Notes under the pieces: model-generated | Databases searched by the model: none | Told to the model about the DNA's origin: nothing | Seen by the model: only the letters and a program-made list of their open reading frames with translations | DNA from: Roseobacter sp. | Lineage (GTDB): Bacteria; Pseudomonadota; Alphaproteobacteria; Rhodobacterales; Rhodobacteraceae | Assembly: GCA_015665415.1 (NCBI GenBank) | Contig: JADFAE010000010.1 | Coordinates: 62,001 to 126,000 of the forward strand | DNA length: 64,000 bases | Direction: 5' to 3' | Part shown: in pieces, positions 1-7,376 of the stretch | Layout of the letters: every line of letters begins with the position of its first letter | How positions within the stretch are numbered: the stretch's first letter is position 1 | Translations under genes and position numbers: made by a program

Positions 1-385
1 AGACGCCCGCTTCGATCGCGATTTTCTTGGAGGTGATCTTATCCCCCATCTTTTCAATGGCCCCAACGGGTGGACCAACAAAGGCAACGCCTTCAGCCGC
101 CAGGGCCTCGGCGAATTTGGAGTTTTCCGACAGGAAGCCGTAGCCGGGATGAACCGCCTGGGCGCCAGAGCTGCGAATGGCCTCCATCACCTTATCAATC
201 ACGATATAAGACTGGTTGGCCGGGGGCGGGCCGATATGCACCGCCTCATCGGCCATTTCCACATGCAGGGCCTGCTTGTCCGCATCCGAATAGATGGCAA
301 CGGTCTTGATACCCATTTTGCGCGCGGATTTGATAACTCGGCAGGCGATCTCGCCCCGGTTTGCGATCAGGATCTTTTCAAACAT
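1..385 (-). CDS. pccA: Propionyl-CoA carboxylase alpha (biotin carboxylase) subunit, N-terminal part
   Basis: The first 128 residues of a biotin-dependent acyl-CoA carboxylase alpha subunit are present; the rest lies beyond the left edge. The product carboxylates biotin with ATP and bicarbonate, and with PccB it converts propionyl-CoA to (S)-methylmalonyl-CoA in the cytoplasm. The biotin carboxylase N-terminal fold is clear: ANRGEI at residues 8-13 and [10 protein letters not shown] at 79-88. The assignment to propionyl-CoA rather than acetyl-CoA or methylcrotonyl-CoA rests on the pccB and pccR genes in the same locus. The start ATG follows a short leader downstream of a hairpin at 418-461. 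Only the N-terminus is seen, so the biotin carrier domain cannot be checked. Confidence 0.93.
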   Translation of the reverse strand, partial: MFEKILIANRGEIACRVIKSARKMGIKTVAIYSDADKQALHVEMADEAVHIGPPPANQSYIVIDKVMEAIRSSGAQAVHPGYGFLSENSKFAEALAAEGVAFVGPPVGAIEKMGDKITSKKIAIEAGV

Positions 386-417
386 TGGCAGTCCCTTGTA
401 CTTTTGTATGCCGGAAT

Positions 418-461
418 GCAAAACGCCACAGCTGAGCCCATGGCCCAACTGTGGCGTTTGC
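418..461 (-). terminator. Hairpin between small lipoprotein gene and pccA
   Basis: A near-perfect inverted repeat (GCAAAACGCCACAG at 418-431 against CTGTGGCGTTTGC at 449-461, one bulged base) is followed on the minus strand by a short T stretch (CGTTTTGC). It lies 62 bases after the lipoprotein stop and 33 bases before the pccA start, so it may act as an intrinsic terminator or as an attenuator in the pccA leader. Confidence 0.6.
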
Positions 462-522
462 GTGAATTTCAACCTTCGCCCCGTGGGGCTGGCAGGTCAG
501 TTTCTGGGGGGCAGAGAAGACC

Positions 523-726
523 TCAGCATCGATGTGGGTTTTCTTTGCAATAGATGAGATTTCCTGCGACGCCGACTGCGACACCGGTGACTGGATTGGC
601 ATCCAGCAAGACCGCGCCCAGCGCGCCCGCGCCGCCCCCAATAAGAACCTGTTCGCCCGTGGTGTCGCCACAGCCGGAAACAGCTGCGCCAAGCCCAAGC
701 GTGAGTGTGGTGATGAATGCCCGCAT
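523..726 (-). CDS. Small glycine-rich lipoprotein
   Basis: A 67-residue protein of unknown function. An N-terminal hydrophobic segment ends in a lipobox-like VSGC around residue 19, predicting a lipid-anchored cell-envelope protein. The remainder is a glycine/alanine-rich hydrophobic stretch (residues 29-57), resembling glycine-zipper segments, with a Cys-containing C-terminus. The start at 726 is chosen because the frame gives a signal peptide there and AGAAGGGG precedes it as a ribosome-binding site; the same frame is open much further upstream without signal-like sequence. It sits in the run of small genes between pccB and pccA. Confidence 0.72.
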   Translation of the reverse strand: MRAFITTLTLGLGAAVSGCGDTTGEQVLIGGGAGALGAVLLDANPVTGVAVGVAGNLIYCKENPHRC

Positions 727-739
727 GATGTTGCCCCTT

Positions 740-925
740 CTATCCGGGAGAGTTGCTCTTGCTCCCAAGAAACAGGCAAGGCACGCCTGGGCAATACCAC
801 GCGAGAATGGCCCGCAGAATGAGCAGCGATGCGCCCAAAAGCGGCAGCTGCTCGGCGGGCTTTTGCCACCAAAGCGCTTGGACGGCGGATCTTGATGCGT
901 GCAGTCCGGCAAGACTGCGGGGCAA
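740..925 (-). CDS. Possible small single-helix membrane protein
   Basis: A 61-codon frame from a TTG start, with a tryptophan pair near residue 19 and one strongly hydrophobic segment (about residues 29-53) that could span the membrane. No clear ribosome-binding site precedes the TTG and no homologue is recognised. It fills the space between two better supported small genes on the same strand, which is the main reason to list it. It may be a chance frame; the overlapping frame starting at 1007 is an alternative. Confidence 0.28.
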   Translation of the reverse strand: MPRSLAGLHASRSAVQALWWQKPAEQLPLLGASLLILRAILAWYCPGVPCLFLGSKSNSPG

Positions 926-1003
926 AACCAGCGCAGCAGCCAGCTTGCGGAGGGTTCACCGCCCTCATAGCGAGCGTTTCTGCGCTGTATTTTGCCCCGG
1001 TCA

Positions 1004-1360
1004 TCACAGATCGCCTTCCTCGAAAGCATCCGGGAAGGACAGCCGTGCGGCCTCCATGTCGATGACCAGAAGTGCCTCATAGGACGCCGGATCAAAGGGA
1101 TCTTCAGCAGGCAGAACTTCGCGTCCAAAGAGCCAGCTCAGACGGCCGGCATCCAGATTGCCACGTTCAAAGGGTTCATCGCCAAAACATTGCAACAGCG
1201 CCTGCATGAAAGCGGCGTCAGCGCGACGGTCCATTGGCTTGCGATCGCGAAAGCGTTCGCGGGTTGTCAGTGGCGTCACCCCTTTGGGATTGGGACGACG
1301 GACGACAAATTGAAAATCAGTACCCGGAAGACGGCCGGGAAACCCACGGTGTTTCAGCAT
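1004..1360 (-). CDS. Conserved hypothetical protein between pccB and pccA
   Basis: A 118-residue soluble protein without signal peptide or membrane segment and with no recognised domain. It is rich in charged residues, with an acidic C-terminus (ending FEEGDL). The open frame extends 21 codons further upstream; the internal ATG at 1360 is preferred because the upstream part is low-complexity proline/glycine sequence. It lies in the same-strand series of small genes downstream of pccB, so a link to propionate metabolism is possible by context only. Confidence 0.65.
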   Translation of the reverse strand: MLKHRGFPGRLPGTDFQFVVRRPNPKGVTPLTTRERFRDRKPMDRRADAAFMQALLQCFGDEPFERGNLDAGRLSWLFGREVLPAEDPFDPASYEALLVIDMEAARLSFPDAFEEGDL

Positions 1361-1429
1361 GATGGTGCCTCCAATCCGGCACCCCGCGGGACGGCTGGGG
1401 CCGGCCACAGGGCCGGACCCCAAAAGTCG

Positions 1430-1570
1430 TTACTTGTATTTACCGGTGTATTCCGGCTCGACCGAGATCGGCTCGGGCTCGACCACGACGAACTCTTCTT
1501 CGCGGTTGCCACAGGCGGCAACCAGGGCCAGCAGACCTGCCAGCGTAATGAACTTGATGCTCTTGGACAT
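1430..1570 (-). CDS. 46-residue lipoprotein
   Basis: A very small lipoprotein: a positively charged start (MSKSIK), a hydrophobic core and a lipobox VAAC with Cys at residue 20, followed by a short acidic tail rich in Glu, Val and Pro. A good ribosome-binding site (AGGAG, 7 bases upstream) supports the ATG at 1570. The mature peptide would be only 27 residues, so it is probably a structural or regulatory envelope peptide. Function unknown. Confidence 0.75.
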   Translation of the reverse strand: MSKSIKFITLAGLLALVAACGNREEEFVVVEPEPISVEPEYTGKYK

Positions 1571-1784
1571 TTCTGTCTCCTGAATGTGTTTGCGAGACCG
1601 CCTGACCCGATGGACCGGCTCAGCCTCAACCTCAATGTACAAATGATCCTGCGACCATTCGCGCCAAGGATACCCGGGAAACGGGCCAAATCACATCGAA
1701 AAGCGGGCCACAAAAAGGCCTGTGACTGCAAAGACGCAAATTTCCGCTGAAATGAAGAATGAGGCGCAAGATATTGTAGACCCA

Positions 1785-2399
1785 TCAAAAAGCCTCCCAA
1801 ATGCAGCGTTCACCTTCAGGGCGGTAGGCCTCAAAGAATTGGGTGGCCTCAGCGTCAGAGGTGCCAAATTCCACTGGACGATCCGAAAAGGAGATCACCA
1901 CCATGCTGGGTGAGAGCGCGTGTTGGTCCAGATAGTCCAGCGCCAGCGACTCGCAGAGATGGTCCATATCGGCGGCGCTGCGCTCAAAATCCATCGCCCT
2001 GTCGGCGGCATCGCCAATCCCGTCAGCCGCGCGCGCAATCTGCGGTGCCACAAACCGGAACCGGGCCCAAAGTGCGCCCGGCGTGTCATCCAGCAAGACT
2101 TCCGACAGCAGCACCTGCTGGCCGGATGGCACCGTGACCGGCACAAAGGCACCCGGTAGATTGCCATCATGCGCCACACCGCCCGTAGATTCATCGGCAG
2201 AAAGCGGCGACAGAGTGCAGGCCAGCACGGCGGCCAAAGCAACAGCCCCGACGCGCAGCAATGATCTGTGGGCACCAAAACGGAAAGACCAACCAGCCAA
2301 ACCGCAGCCCTGCCCCCCAAAAGATTGGGCTCCTCCGGGCAGAGCTGCTGGCGCTGCGCCATGGGCGCGCGCTGTCTCTATTTGGCTGTTGCAGATCAT
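1785..2399 (-). CDS. DUF6497 family exported protein
   Basis: The C-terminal 110 or so residues match the small Rhodobacteraceae family DUF6497, sometimes mislabelled acetolactate synthase; the PEGERCIWEAF-type ending and a DMDHLCESLALDYL-like segment are typical as I remember the family. A hydrophobic stretch around residues 49-65 (VGAVALAAVLACTLSPLSA) looks like a signal peptide core, so the true start may be an internal TTG nearer to it; the annotated ATG gives an unusually long N-terminus. Probably periplasmic. Function unknown. Confidence 0.7.
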   Translation of the reverse strand: MICNSQIETARAHGAAPAALPGGAQSFGGQGCGLAGWSFRFGAHRSLLRVGAVALAAVLACTLSPLSADESTGGVAHDGNLPGAFVPVTVPSGQQVLLSEVLLDDTPGALWARFRFVAPQIARAADGIGDAADRAMDFERSAADMDHLCESLALDYLDQHALSPSMVVISFSDRPVEFGTSDAEATQFFEAYRPEGERCIWEAF

Positions 2400-2464
2400 G
2401 GTCTTGTCTTGGTCCCTTTGTCAAACTCTGTTGCGCATTTGTGCAATTTTGAGGTCATTCCGGC

Positions 2465-2818
2465 CTAGCTGAGGCTGGCTTTGCGTGGTGCCGCATGCCG
2501 CAGCCAGCGGCTGCGTTTCGCCTCATCCTCCAACACCGCTGCAATCTTTGGCTCCAGGTTCCCCGGCACCCGCCCGGCGACACGGCCCCCAGCAGTCACC
2601 CGCAGCCCGGCCTCGCAGGGCTCGACCCGGATCACCGGAGAAAAGCCACGCACAGTCTGCACTGCCCGCCACATGTCCTGCCGGATCTGATGCGCCAGCC
2701 GCAGAGGATCCGCGAGGGGAAGCTCCACCGAGACCGCCACATCGAACCAGGGCGGGGTCTGACGCATAAGCATCAAAGCCTCTGACGTGTGCAGAACATG
2801 CCACCCCGGACGACTCAT
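2465..2818 (-). CDS. Conserved hypothetical protein downstream of pccB
   Basis: A 117-residue protein with no signal peptide or recognised domain. It contains a central beta-rich portion (valine-rich strands around residues 26-90) and a basic C-terminus. The ATG at 2818 is chosen; a GTG at 2842 in the same frame is an alternative and neither has a strong ribosome-binding site. It is the first gene after pccB, separated from it by a hairpin terminator. No function can be assigned. Confidence 0.6.
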   Translation of the reverse strand: MSRPGWHVLHTSEALMLMRQTPPWFDVAVSVELPLADPLRLAHQIRQDMWRAVQTVRGFSPVIRVEPCEAGLRVTAGGRVAGRVPGNLEPKIAAVLEDEAKRSRWLRHAAPRKASLS

Positions 2819-2895
2819 GCCCAAGTCACCACTTCCCAGCACTGGCTCTCATATGCCTCTTCAATCCGCACCCGCGACATGGCGAAGGCCTTCCT

Positions 2896-2946
2896 CTTCA
2901 TTTTGCACAAAATACCTTCGGGGGTGTGGGGGCAGAGAGCCCCCAC
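2896..2946 (-). terminator. Terminator downstream of pccB (dispersed family member)
   Basis: An 8-bp stem (GTGGGGGC/GCCCCCAC, loop AGAGA) lies 13 bases past the pccB stop. On the minus strand it is followed by CCCCCGAAGGTATTTTG and AAAATGAA, the tail shared with the hairpins near 26,766, 35,390 and 44,645. Confidence 0.7.
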
Positions 2947-2958
2947 CGCAACATCCGC

Positions 2959-4491
2959 CTACAGCGGGATGTTGTCGTGTTTTTTCCACGGGTTCTTCAG
3001 CGATTTTCCGCGCAGCGAGGCAAAGGCACGGCTGACCCGGCGGCGGGTGGATTTGGGCTGGATCACCTCATCGATAAAGCCGCGTTCTGCCGCCACAAAG
3101 GGATTGGCAAATCGGTCTTCGTAATCCGCCGTATGGGCCGCGATTTTCTCGGCATCGCCCAGATCGGCGCGATGGATGATCTCGGTTGCGCCCTTGGCGC
3201 CCATAACCGCGATTTCCGCTGTGGGCCAGGCATAGTTGAAATCACCGCGCAGGTGCTTGGAGGCCATCACATCATAGGCACCGCCATAGGCCTTGCGGGT
3301 GATGACAGTGACCTTTGGCACCGTGGCTTCGCCATAGGCAAAGAGCAGCTTGGCCCCATGCTTGATCACGCCGCCATATTCCTGGCTGGTGCCGGGCAAA
3401 AAGCCTGGAACGTCAACCAGGGTCAGAATCGGAATTTCGAAACAATCGCAGAAGCGCACAAAACGCGCCGCCTTGCGGGAGCTGTCGATATCAAGGCAGC
3501 CCGCCAGAACCATCGGTTGGTTGGCAACAACGCCCACGGTCTGCCCTTCGAGACGGATGAAACCGGTGATGATATTCTTGGCGAAATCTTCCTGGATTTC
3601 GTAGAAATCACCCTCGTCGGCCACCTTGGTGATCAGCTCTTTCATGTCATAGGGCGCATTGGGATTATCGGGGATCAGCGTATCCAGGCTGTCCTCAATG
3701 CGGCCCGGCTCATCAAAGAAGGGGCGCACAGGCGGTTTTTCGCGATTGTTGAGCGGCAGGAAATCAACCAGACGGCGCACTTCGGCCATGGCTTCGACAT
3801 CGTTTTCAAACGCGCCATCCGCAACGCTTGATTTCTTGGTATGGGTGGAGGCCCCGCCCAGTTCCTCGGCGGTCACCACCTCATTGGTCACTGTCTTCAC
3901 CACATCGGGGCCGGTCACAAACATGTAGGACGTGTCTTTCACCATGAAGATGAAGTCGGTCATCGCGGGCGAGTAGACCGCACCACCGGCGCAGGGCCCC
4001 ATGATCACCGAGATCTGCGGCACCACGCCGCTGGCCATGATATTGCGCTGGAACACTTCGGCGTAGCCCGCCAGCGAGTCGACACCTTCCTGAATACGGG
4101 CACCACCGGAATCATTGATGCCGATAATTGGCGCGCCATTCTGCACCGCCATATCCTGGATCTTACAGATCTTCTGCGCATGGGTTGCCGAAAGGGAGCC
4201 GCCAAAGACGGTGAAATCCTGACTAAAGAGATAGACCATGCGGCCATTGATGGTGCCCCAGCCGGTGATCACGCCATCGCCCGCAGGCTTTTGATTTTCC
4301 ATGCCAAAATCAGTACAGCGATGAGAGACAAACATGTCGAACTCTTCAAAACTGCCCTCGTCCAGCAGAAGCTCGATGCGTTCGCGCGCGGTCAGCTTTC
4401 CACGCCCGTGCTGCGCATCGATGCGGCGCTGACCGCCACCCAGTCGCGCATCCTTGCGGCGCTCTTCCAACTCGGACAGAATATCTTTCAT
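2959..4491 (-). CDS. pccB: Propionyl-CoA carboxylase beta (carboxyltransferase) subunit
   Basis: A 510-residue carboxyltransferase subunit, the normal length for PccB. It transfers the carboxyl group from biotin on PccA to propionyl-CoA, giving methylmalonyl-CoA. The two crotonase-like halves are intact, with GGARIQEG at residues 129-136, [12 protein letters not shown] at 165-176 and a late [13 protein letters not shown] segment. It is separated from pccA by several small genes on the same strand. The promoter region contains a TTTGCAAA box, the half-site of PccR-type regulators, and pccR lies 2.9 kb away, so propionate-dependent activation is likely. Assignment is firm; substrate preference is inferred from context and overall similarity. 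Confidence 0.96.
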   Translation of the reverse strand: MKDILSELEERRKDARLGGGQRRIDAQHGRGKLTARERIELLLDEGSFEEFDMFVSHRCTDFGMENQKPAGDGVITGWGTINGRMVYLFSQDFTVFGGSLSATHAQKICKIQDMAVQNGAPIIGINDSGGARIQEGVDSLAGYAEVFQRNIMASGVVPQISVIMGPCAGGAVYSPAMTDFIFMVKDTSYMFVTGPDVVKTVTNEVVTAEELGGASTHTKKSSVADGAFENDVEAMAEVRRLVDFLPLNNREKPPVRPFFDEPGRIEDSLDTLIPDNPNAPYDMKELITKVADEGDFYEIQEDFAKNIITGFIRLEGQTVGVVANQPMVLAGCLDIDSSRKAARFVRFCDCFEIPILTLVDVPGFLPGTSQEYGGVIKHGAKLLFAYGEATVPKVTVITRKAYGGAYDVMASKHLRGDFNYAWPTAEIAVMGAKGATEIIHRADLGDAEKIAAHTADYEDRFANPFVAAERGFIDEVIQPKSTRRRVSRAFASLRGKSLKNPWKKHDNIPL

Positions 4492-4551
4492 GGCTCAGAT
4501 CCCCATATAGAATTTGGGGCAGCTTAACGCCTGCACCAACTGGACCAAAGG

Positions 4552-4584
4552 CAAATATGGCAAATTTGCAAATATTTTGCATAC
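4552..4584 (-). promoter_or_regulatory. Probable PccR operator upstream of pccB
   Basis: The AT-rich patch contains a perfect palindromic TTTGCAAA at 4565-4572, with imperfect TTTGC/GCAAA repeats on both sides (ATTTGCC at 4551-4557 and 4559-4565 on the minus strand, TTTGCATA at 4576-4583). PccR and its RamB relatives are known to bind paired TTTGCAAA-like half-sites. The box lies 61-94 bases upstream of the pccB start. Confidence 0.65.
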
Positions 4585-4734
4585 CCAGTTAGAAAACCTG
4601 AATAACTGCTAACTCCACGCGGATTGTTTCCAAACTCGATCCAATGCAACATATTTTTGCCGCAATGCGTTCATGCTTCGTTCAGAGGCGACACCACACA
4701 CTCAAGCTCTCCTCAGGCAATTCCGGGCAGAGCC

Positions 4735-6051
4735 ATGCTAAGTCGCGATGACATCATCCAAGCCATGCAATATGAGCGCTTCAATCTCAGCACCCCGCTG
4801 AACACAACCGGCAGCGCTCCGATCCAGATCACCTTTCAATATGCCGGCGGCAGTGCACCGGGGGATCTGCCCACCGCAACCGAATATGACGGATGGCGAC
4901 GGCTTAGCGACGCGGAAAAGGCCAAGTTCGAAGAGGTTCTGGCCCATATCGAATGTTATCTGAATGTCGAATTCGTCAAGGTGCAACGCACCAGCGATCC
5001 GGACCTCAACGTGGCAGCGGTGACCCTGCCCGGTGCCACCATTGGCAATGGCGGCTACAGCATCAATTATCAGGGCGACACCATCACCAGTTGGGATGGG
5101 TTTGCCGCCTATGACGCCGATCTTGATCTGACCTCGGACAGCTATGTCGACCTGCTGCTGCATGAGCTGGGCCACGCCATGGGCCTGCGCCACACCTTCG
5201 AGGCGGACCCCGCCTTGCCCGAAGAATTCGACAGCAACCTTTATTCGGTGATGTCCTATCGTGCCAACCCCCTCAATGGTGAGGACAGTGATGGGTTGAT
5301 GCTGTTTGACGTGCTGGCCCTGCAGGACATCTGGGGGGCAGCAAACTACAACGAGGGGGACACCCATTACACCGGCTGCCGGACCACAACCGTGGACAGT
5401 ATCTGGGACAGCGGCGGCACTGATGCATTGAACGCCACCGGGCGCAGCACAGGCGTGACACTTGACCTGCGCGAGGGAGCCTTCTCCTCCTTTGATGCCG
5501 AAAATGACGTGGTGATCACCTTTGGCACCAAGATCGAAGATGCCTATGGTGCCCAGGCAGCGGATCTGATTTTTGGCAACAATCTGGCTAATCTGCTGCG
5601 CGGTCATGGCGATCGTGATCTGCTGGTTGGCAAGGCCGGGCACGACAGGATCGAAGGCGGCATGGCCGGCGACACCCTGCGTGGCGACTGGGGCAATGAC
5701 TCGCTGTTTGGTGGCGCCGGTGGCGACCGGCTGAACGGCGGCAAGGGCGATGATTTCCTCAGTGGCAACAAAGGACAGGACAGGCTGAACGGCCAGGCCG
5801 GAGACGATCTGCTGATTGGCGGCTTGGGTGCTGATGTCTTTATCTTTGAAAGCGCGGGTGGTCAGGACACTGTCGACGACTTCAAGATCGGCAAAGACAG
5901 GCTCGACATCATCGGTGAAGGCGGCATCGATGACATTCTGGAGCAAGCCCGCGACACCGCTGAGGGGGTTTTGATCGACTTTGGCGAGGGGGACAGCCTG
6001 CTGCTTCGCGACGTGACGTTAACCGGGTTGGGCGAAGACTTTCTCATTTGA
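4735..6051 (+). CDS. Secreted RTX matrixin/serralysin-like zinc metalloprotease
   Basis: A 438-residue metzincin protease. The zinc motif HELGHAMGLRH is at residues 143-153 and the Met-turn SVMSY at 171-175. Residues 279-366 hold a run of GGxGxD-type calcium-binding RTX nonapeptides, followed by a C-terminal hydrophobic tail typical of type I secretion substrates. There is no N-terminal signal peptide, consistent with that route. The ATG at 4735 is preferred; an upstream in-frame ATG at 4624 adds 37 residues that look non-coding. No type I exporter genes are adjacent. Substrate unknown; a degradative role outside the cell is likely. Confidence 0.88.
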   Translation: MLSRDDIIQAMQYERFNLSTPLNTTGSAPIQITFQYAGGSAPGDLPTATEYDGWRRLSDAEKAKFEEVLAHIECYLNVEFVKVQRTSDPDLNVAAVTLPGATIGNGGYSINYQGDTITSWDGFAAYDADLDLTSDSYVDLLLHELGHAMGLRHTFEADPALPEEFDSNLYSVMSYRANPLNGEDSDGLMLFDVLALQDIWGAANYNEGDTHYTGCRTTTVDSIWDSGGTDALNATGRSTGVTLDLREGAFSSFDAENDVVITFGTKIEDAYGAQAADLIFGNNLANLLRGHGDRDLLVGKAGHDRIEGGMAGDTLRGDWGNDSLFGGAGGDRLNGGKGDDFLSGNKGQDRLNGQAGDDLLIGGLGADVFIFESAGGQDTVDDFKIGKDRLDIIGEGGIDDILEQARDTAEGVLIDFGEGDSLLLRDVTLTGLGEDFLI

Positions 6052-6099
6052 GAGGATCAGCCGATGGACATCGGCCATTGCCTGAAATAAGCCCTAGGG

Positions 6100-7311
6100 A
6101 TGCAAAACTCCCATAGCCCTACCAAGCGCGGATTGAGCAAGCCGCATATTACCACTTTGATCCTGCTTGCCGGGCTGTCGGCGCTGGGGATGAACCTGCA
6201 CCTGCCCTCTCTGCCCAGCATGTCCGAGTATTTCCAGGTCGAGTACCGGGTAATGCAATTGTCGGTCCCTCTCTACCTCGCGGGCAATGCGGCAGTGCAG
6301 ATCTTTGTCGGGCCGATTTCTGACCAGATGGGGCGCCGTCCGGTGCTTTTGACCAGCATGGCGCTGTTTCTGGTAGCGACCTTGGGCTGCATATTTGCCA
6401 CCTCCGCCGAAGTCTTTCTGTTGTTTCGCGTCGCCCAGACCGTTGTTGCCGCCACCATGGTGCTGAGCCGCGCCGCTGTGCGCGACATGTATGACACCAA
6501 CGAAGCCGCCAGCATGATCGGCTATGTCACCATGGGCATGGCCGTGGTGCCGATGATTGGTCCGGCCATCGGCGGCTTTCTCGACCAATGGATGGGCTGG
6601 ACCGCCAATTTCTGGCTGCTGTTTGCCATGGGGGCACTGACCCTGACCATCACCTATTTCGACTTTGGCGAAACCGCACACAAAAGCGGCAAGACGCTAA
6701 GTGCCCAATTTGCCGAGTATCCGGAACTGCTGATGTCGCCCCGGTTCTGGGGCTACTCGCTGGCCTCGGGCCTGGCTTCCGGCTCCTTCTTTGCCTATCT
6801 CGGCGGCGGGCCCTTTCTTGGCACCGAAATCTACGGTCTCAGCACTGCACAACTGGGCGTCTATTTCTCTGCCCCTGCCGTAGGCTACTTCCTCGGCAAT
6901 TTCCTGTCCGGGCGCTATTCCACCCGGATTGGCATAAACCATATGGTCCTGTGGGGCTGCATCATCAACGGCGCAGGGGTGCTCACCTCCATGCTCATCG
7001 CCATGGCTGGGGCGGACACGGTTTGGACCTTCTTTGGCCTGATGTGCTTTGTCGGATTGGGCAACGGCATGGCGATCCCCAATGCCACCGCTGGCGCTAT
7101 TTCGGTGCGCCCCCACCTGGCGGGCACCGCTGCAGGACTCAGCGGTGCCATCATGATTGGCGCCGGTGCCGGTCTCAGCGCCTACGCCGGGTTGCTGCTG
7201 TCGCCAGGCTCAACCGCGGTGCCGCTACTGCTGCTCATGTTTGCCACTGCAGTTCTGGGGCTGGTTGCCATCCTGTTGGTGGTCCTTCGCGAAAAGCAGT
7301 TGGACAGCTAG
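6100..7311 (+). CDS. Bcr/CflA family drug-resistance MFS exporter
   Basis: A 403-residue major facilitator with twelve predicted membrane segments. The inter-helix motif GPISDQMGRRPVLL (about residues 73-86) and the helix-4 to helix-5 motif (LSRAAVRDMYD, then GPAIGGFLDQWMGW) are typical of the 12-TM Bcr/CflA exporters, which expel bicyclomycin, chloramphenicol or sulfonamide-like compounds by proton antiport. It is followed on the same strand by pccR after 65 bases. The natural substrate is not predictable from sequence. Confidence 0.88.
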   Translation: MQNSHSPTKRGLSKPHITTLILLAGLSALGMNLHLPSLPSMSEYFQVEYRVMQLSVPLYLAGNAAVQIFVGPISDQMGRRPVLLTSMALFLVATLGCIFATSAEVFLLFRVAQTVVAATMVLSRAAVRDMYDTNEAASMIGYVTMGMAVVPMIGPAIGGFLDQWMGWTANFWLLFAMGALTLTITYFDFGETAHKSGKTLSAQFAEYPELLMSPRFWGYSLASGLASGSFFAYLGGGPFLGTEIYGLSTAQLGVYFSAPAVGYFLGNFLSGRYSTRIGINHMVLWGCIINGAGVLTSMLIAMAGADTVWTFFGLMCFVGLGNGMAIPNATAGAISVRPHLAGTAAGLSGAIMIGAGAGLSAYAGLLLSPGSTAVPLLLLMFATAVLGLVAILLVVLREKQLDS

Positions 7312-7328
7312 CTTGTTATTTCGGCAGC

Positions 7329-7366
7329 TTTGCAATTATACCTTCTGAGGACGAGGGATTTGCAAA
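7329..7366 (+). promoter_or_regulatory. Probable PccR autoregulatory boxes
   Basis: TTTGCAAT at 7329-7336 and a perfect TTTGCAAA at 7359-7366 lie just upstream of the pccR start at 7377. The second box sits where a ribosome-binding site would be expected, so binding there would block expression; this suggests negative autoregulation. Confidence 0.55.
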
Positions 7367-7376
7367 GGTATGTCAG

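Noticed and set aside
5570-5835. Short repeated units resembling a CRISPR or satellite
   Set aside because: They are degenerate RTX nonapeptide codons inside the protease gene.
4738-5946. 402-codon minus-strand frame opposite the RTX protease
   Set aside because: Repetitive translation reflects the RTX repeats of the sense strand.
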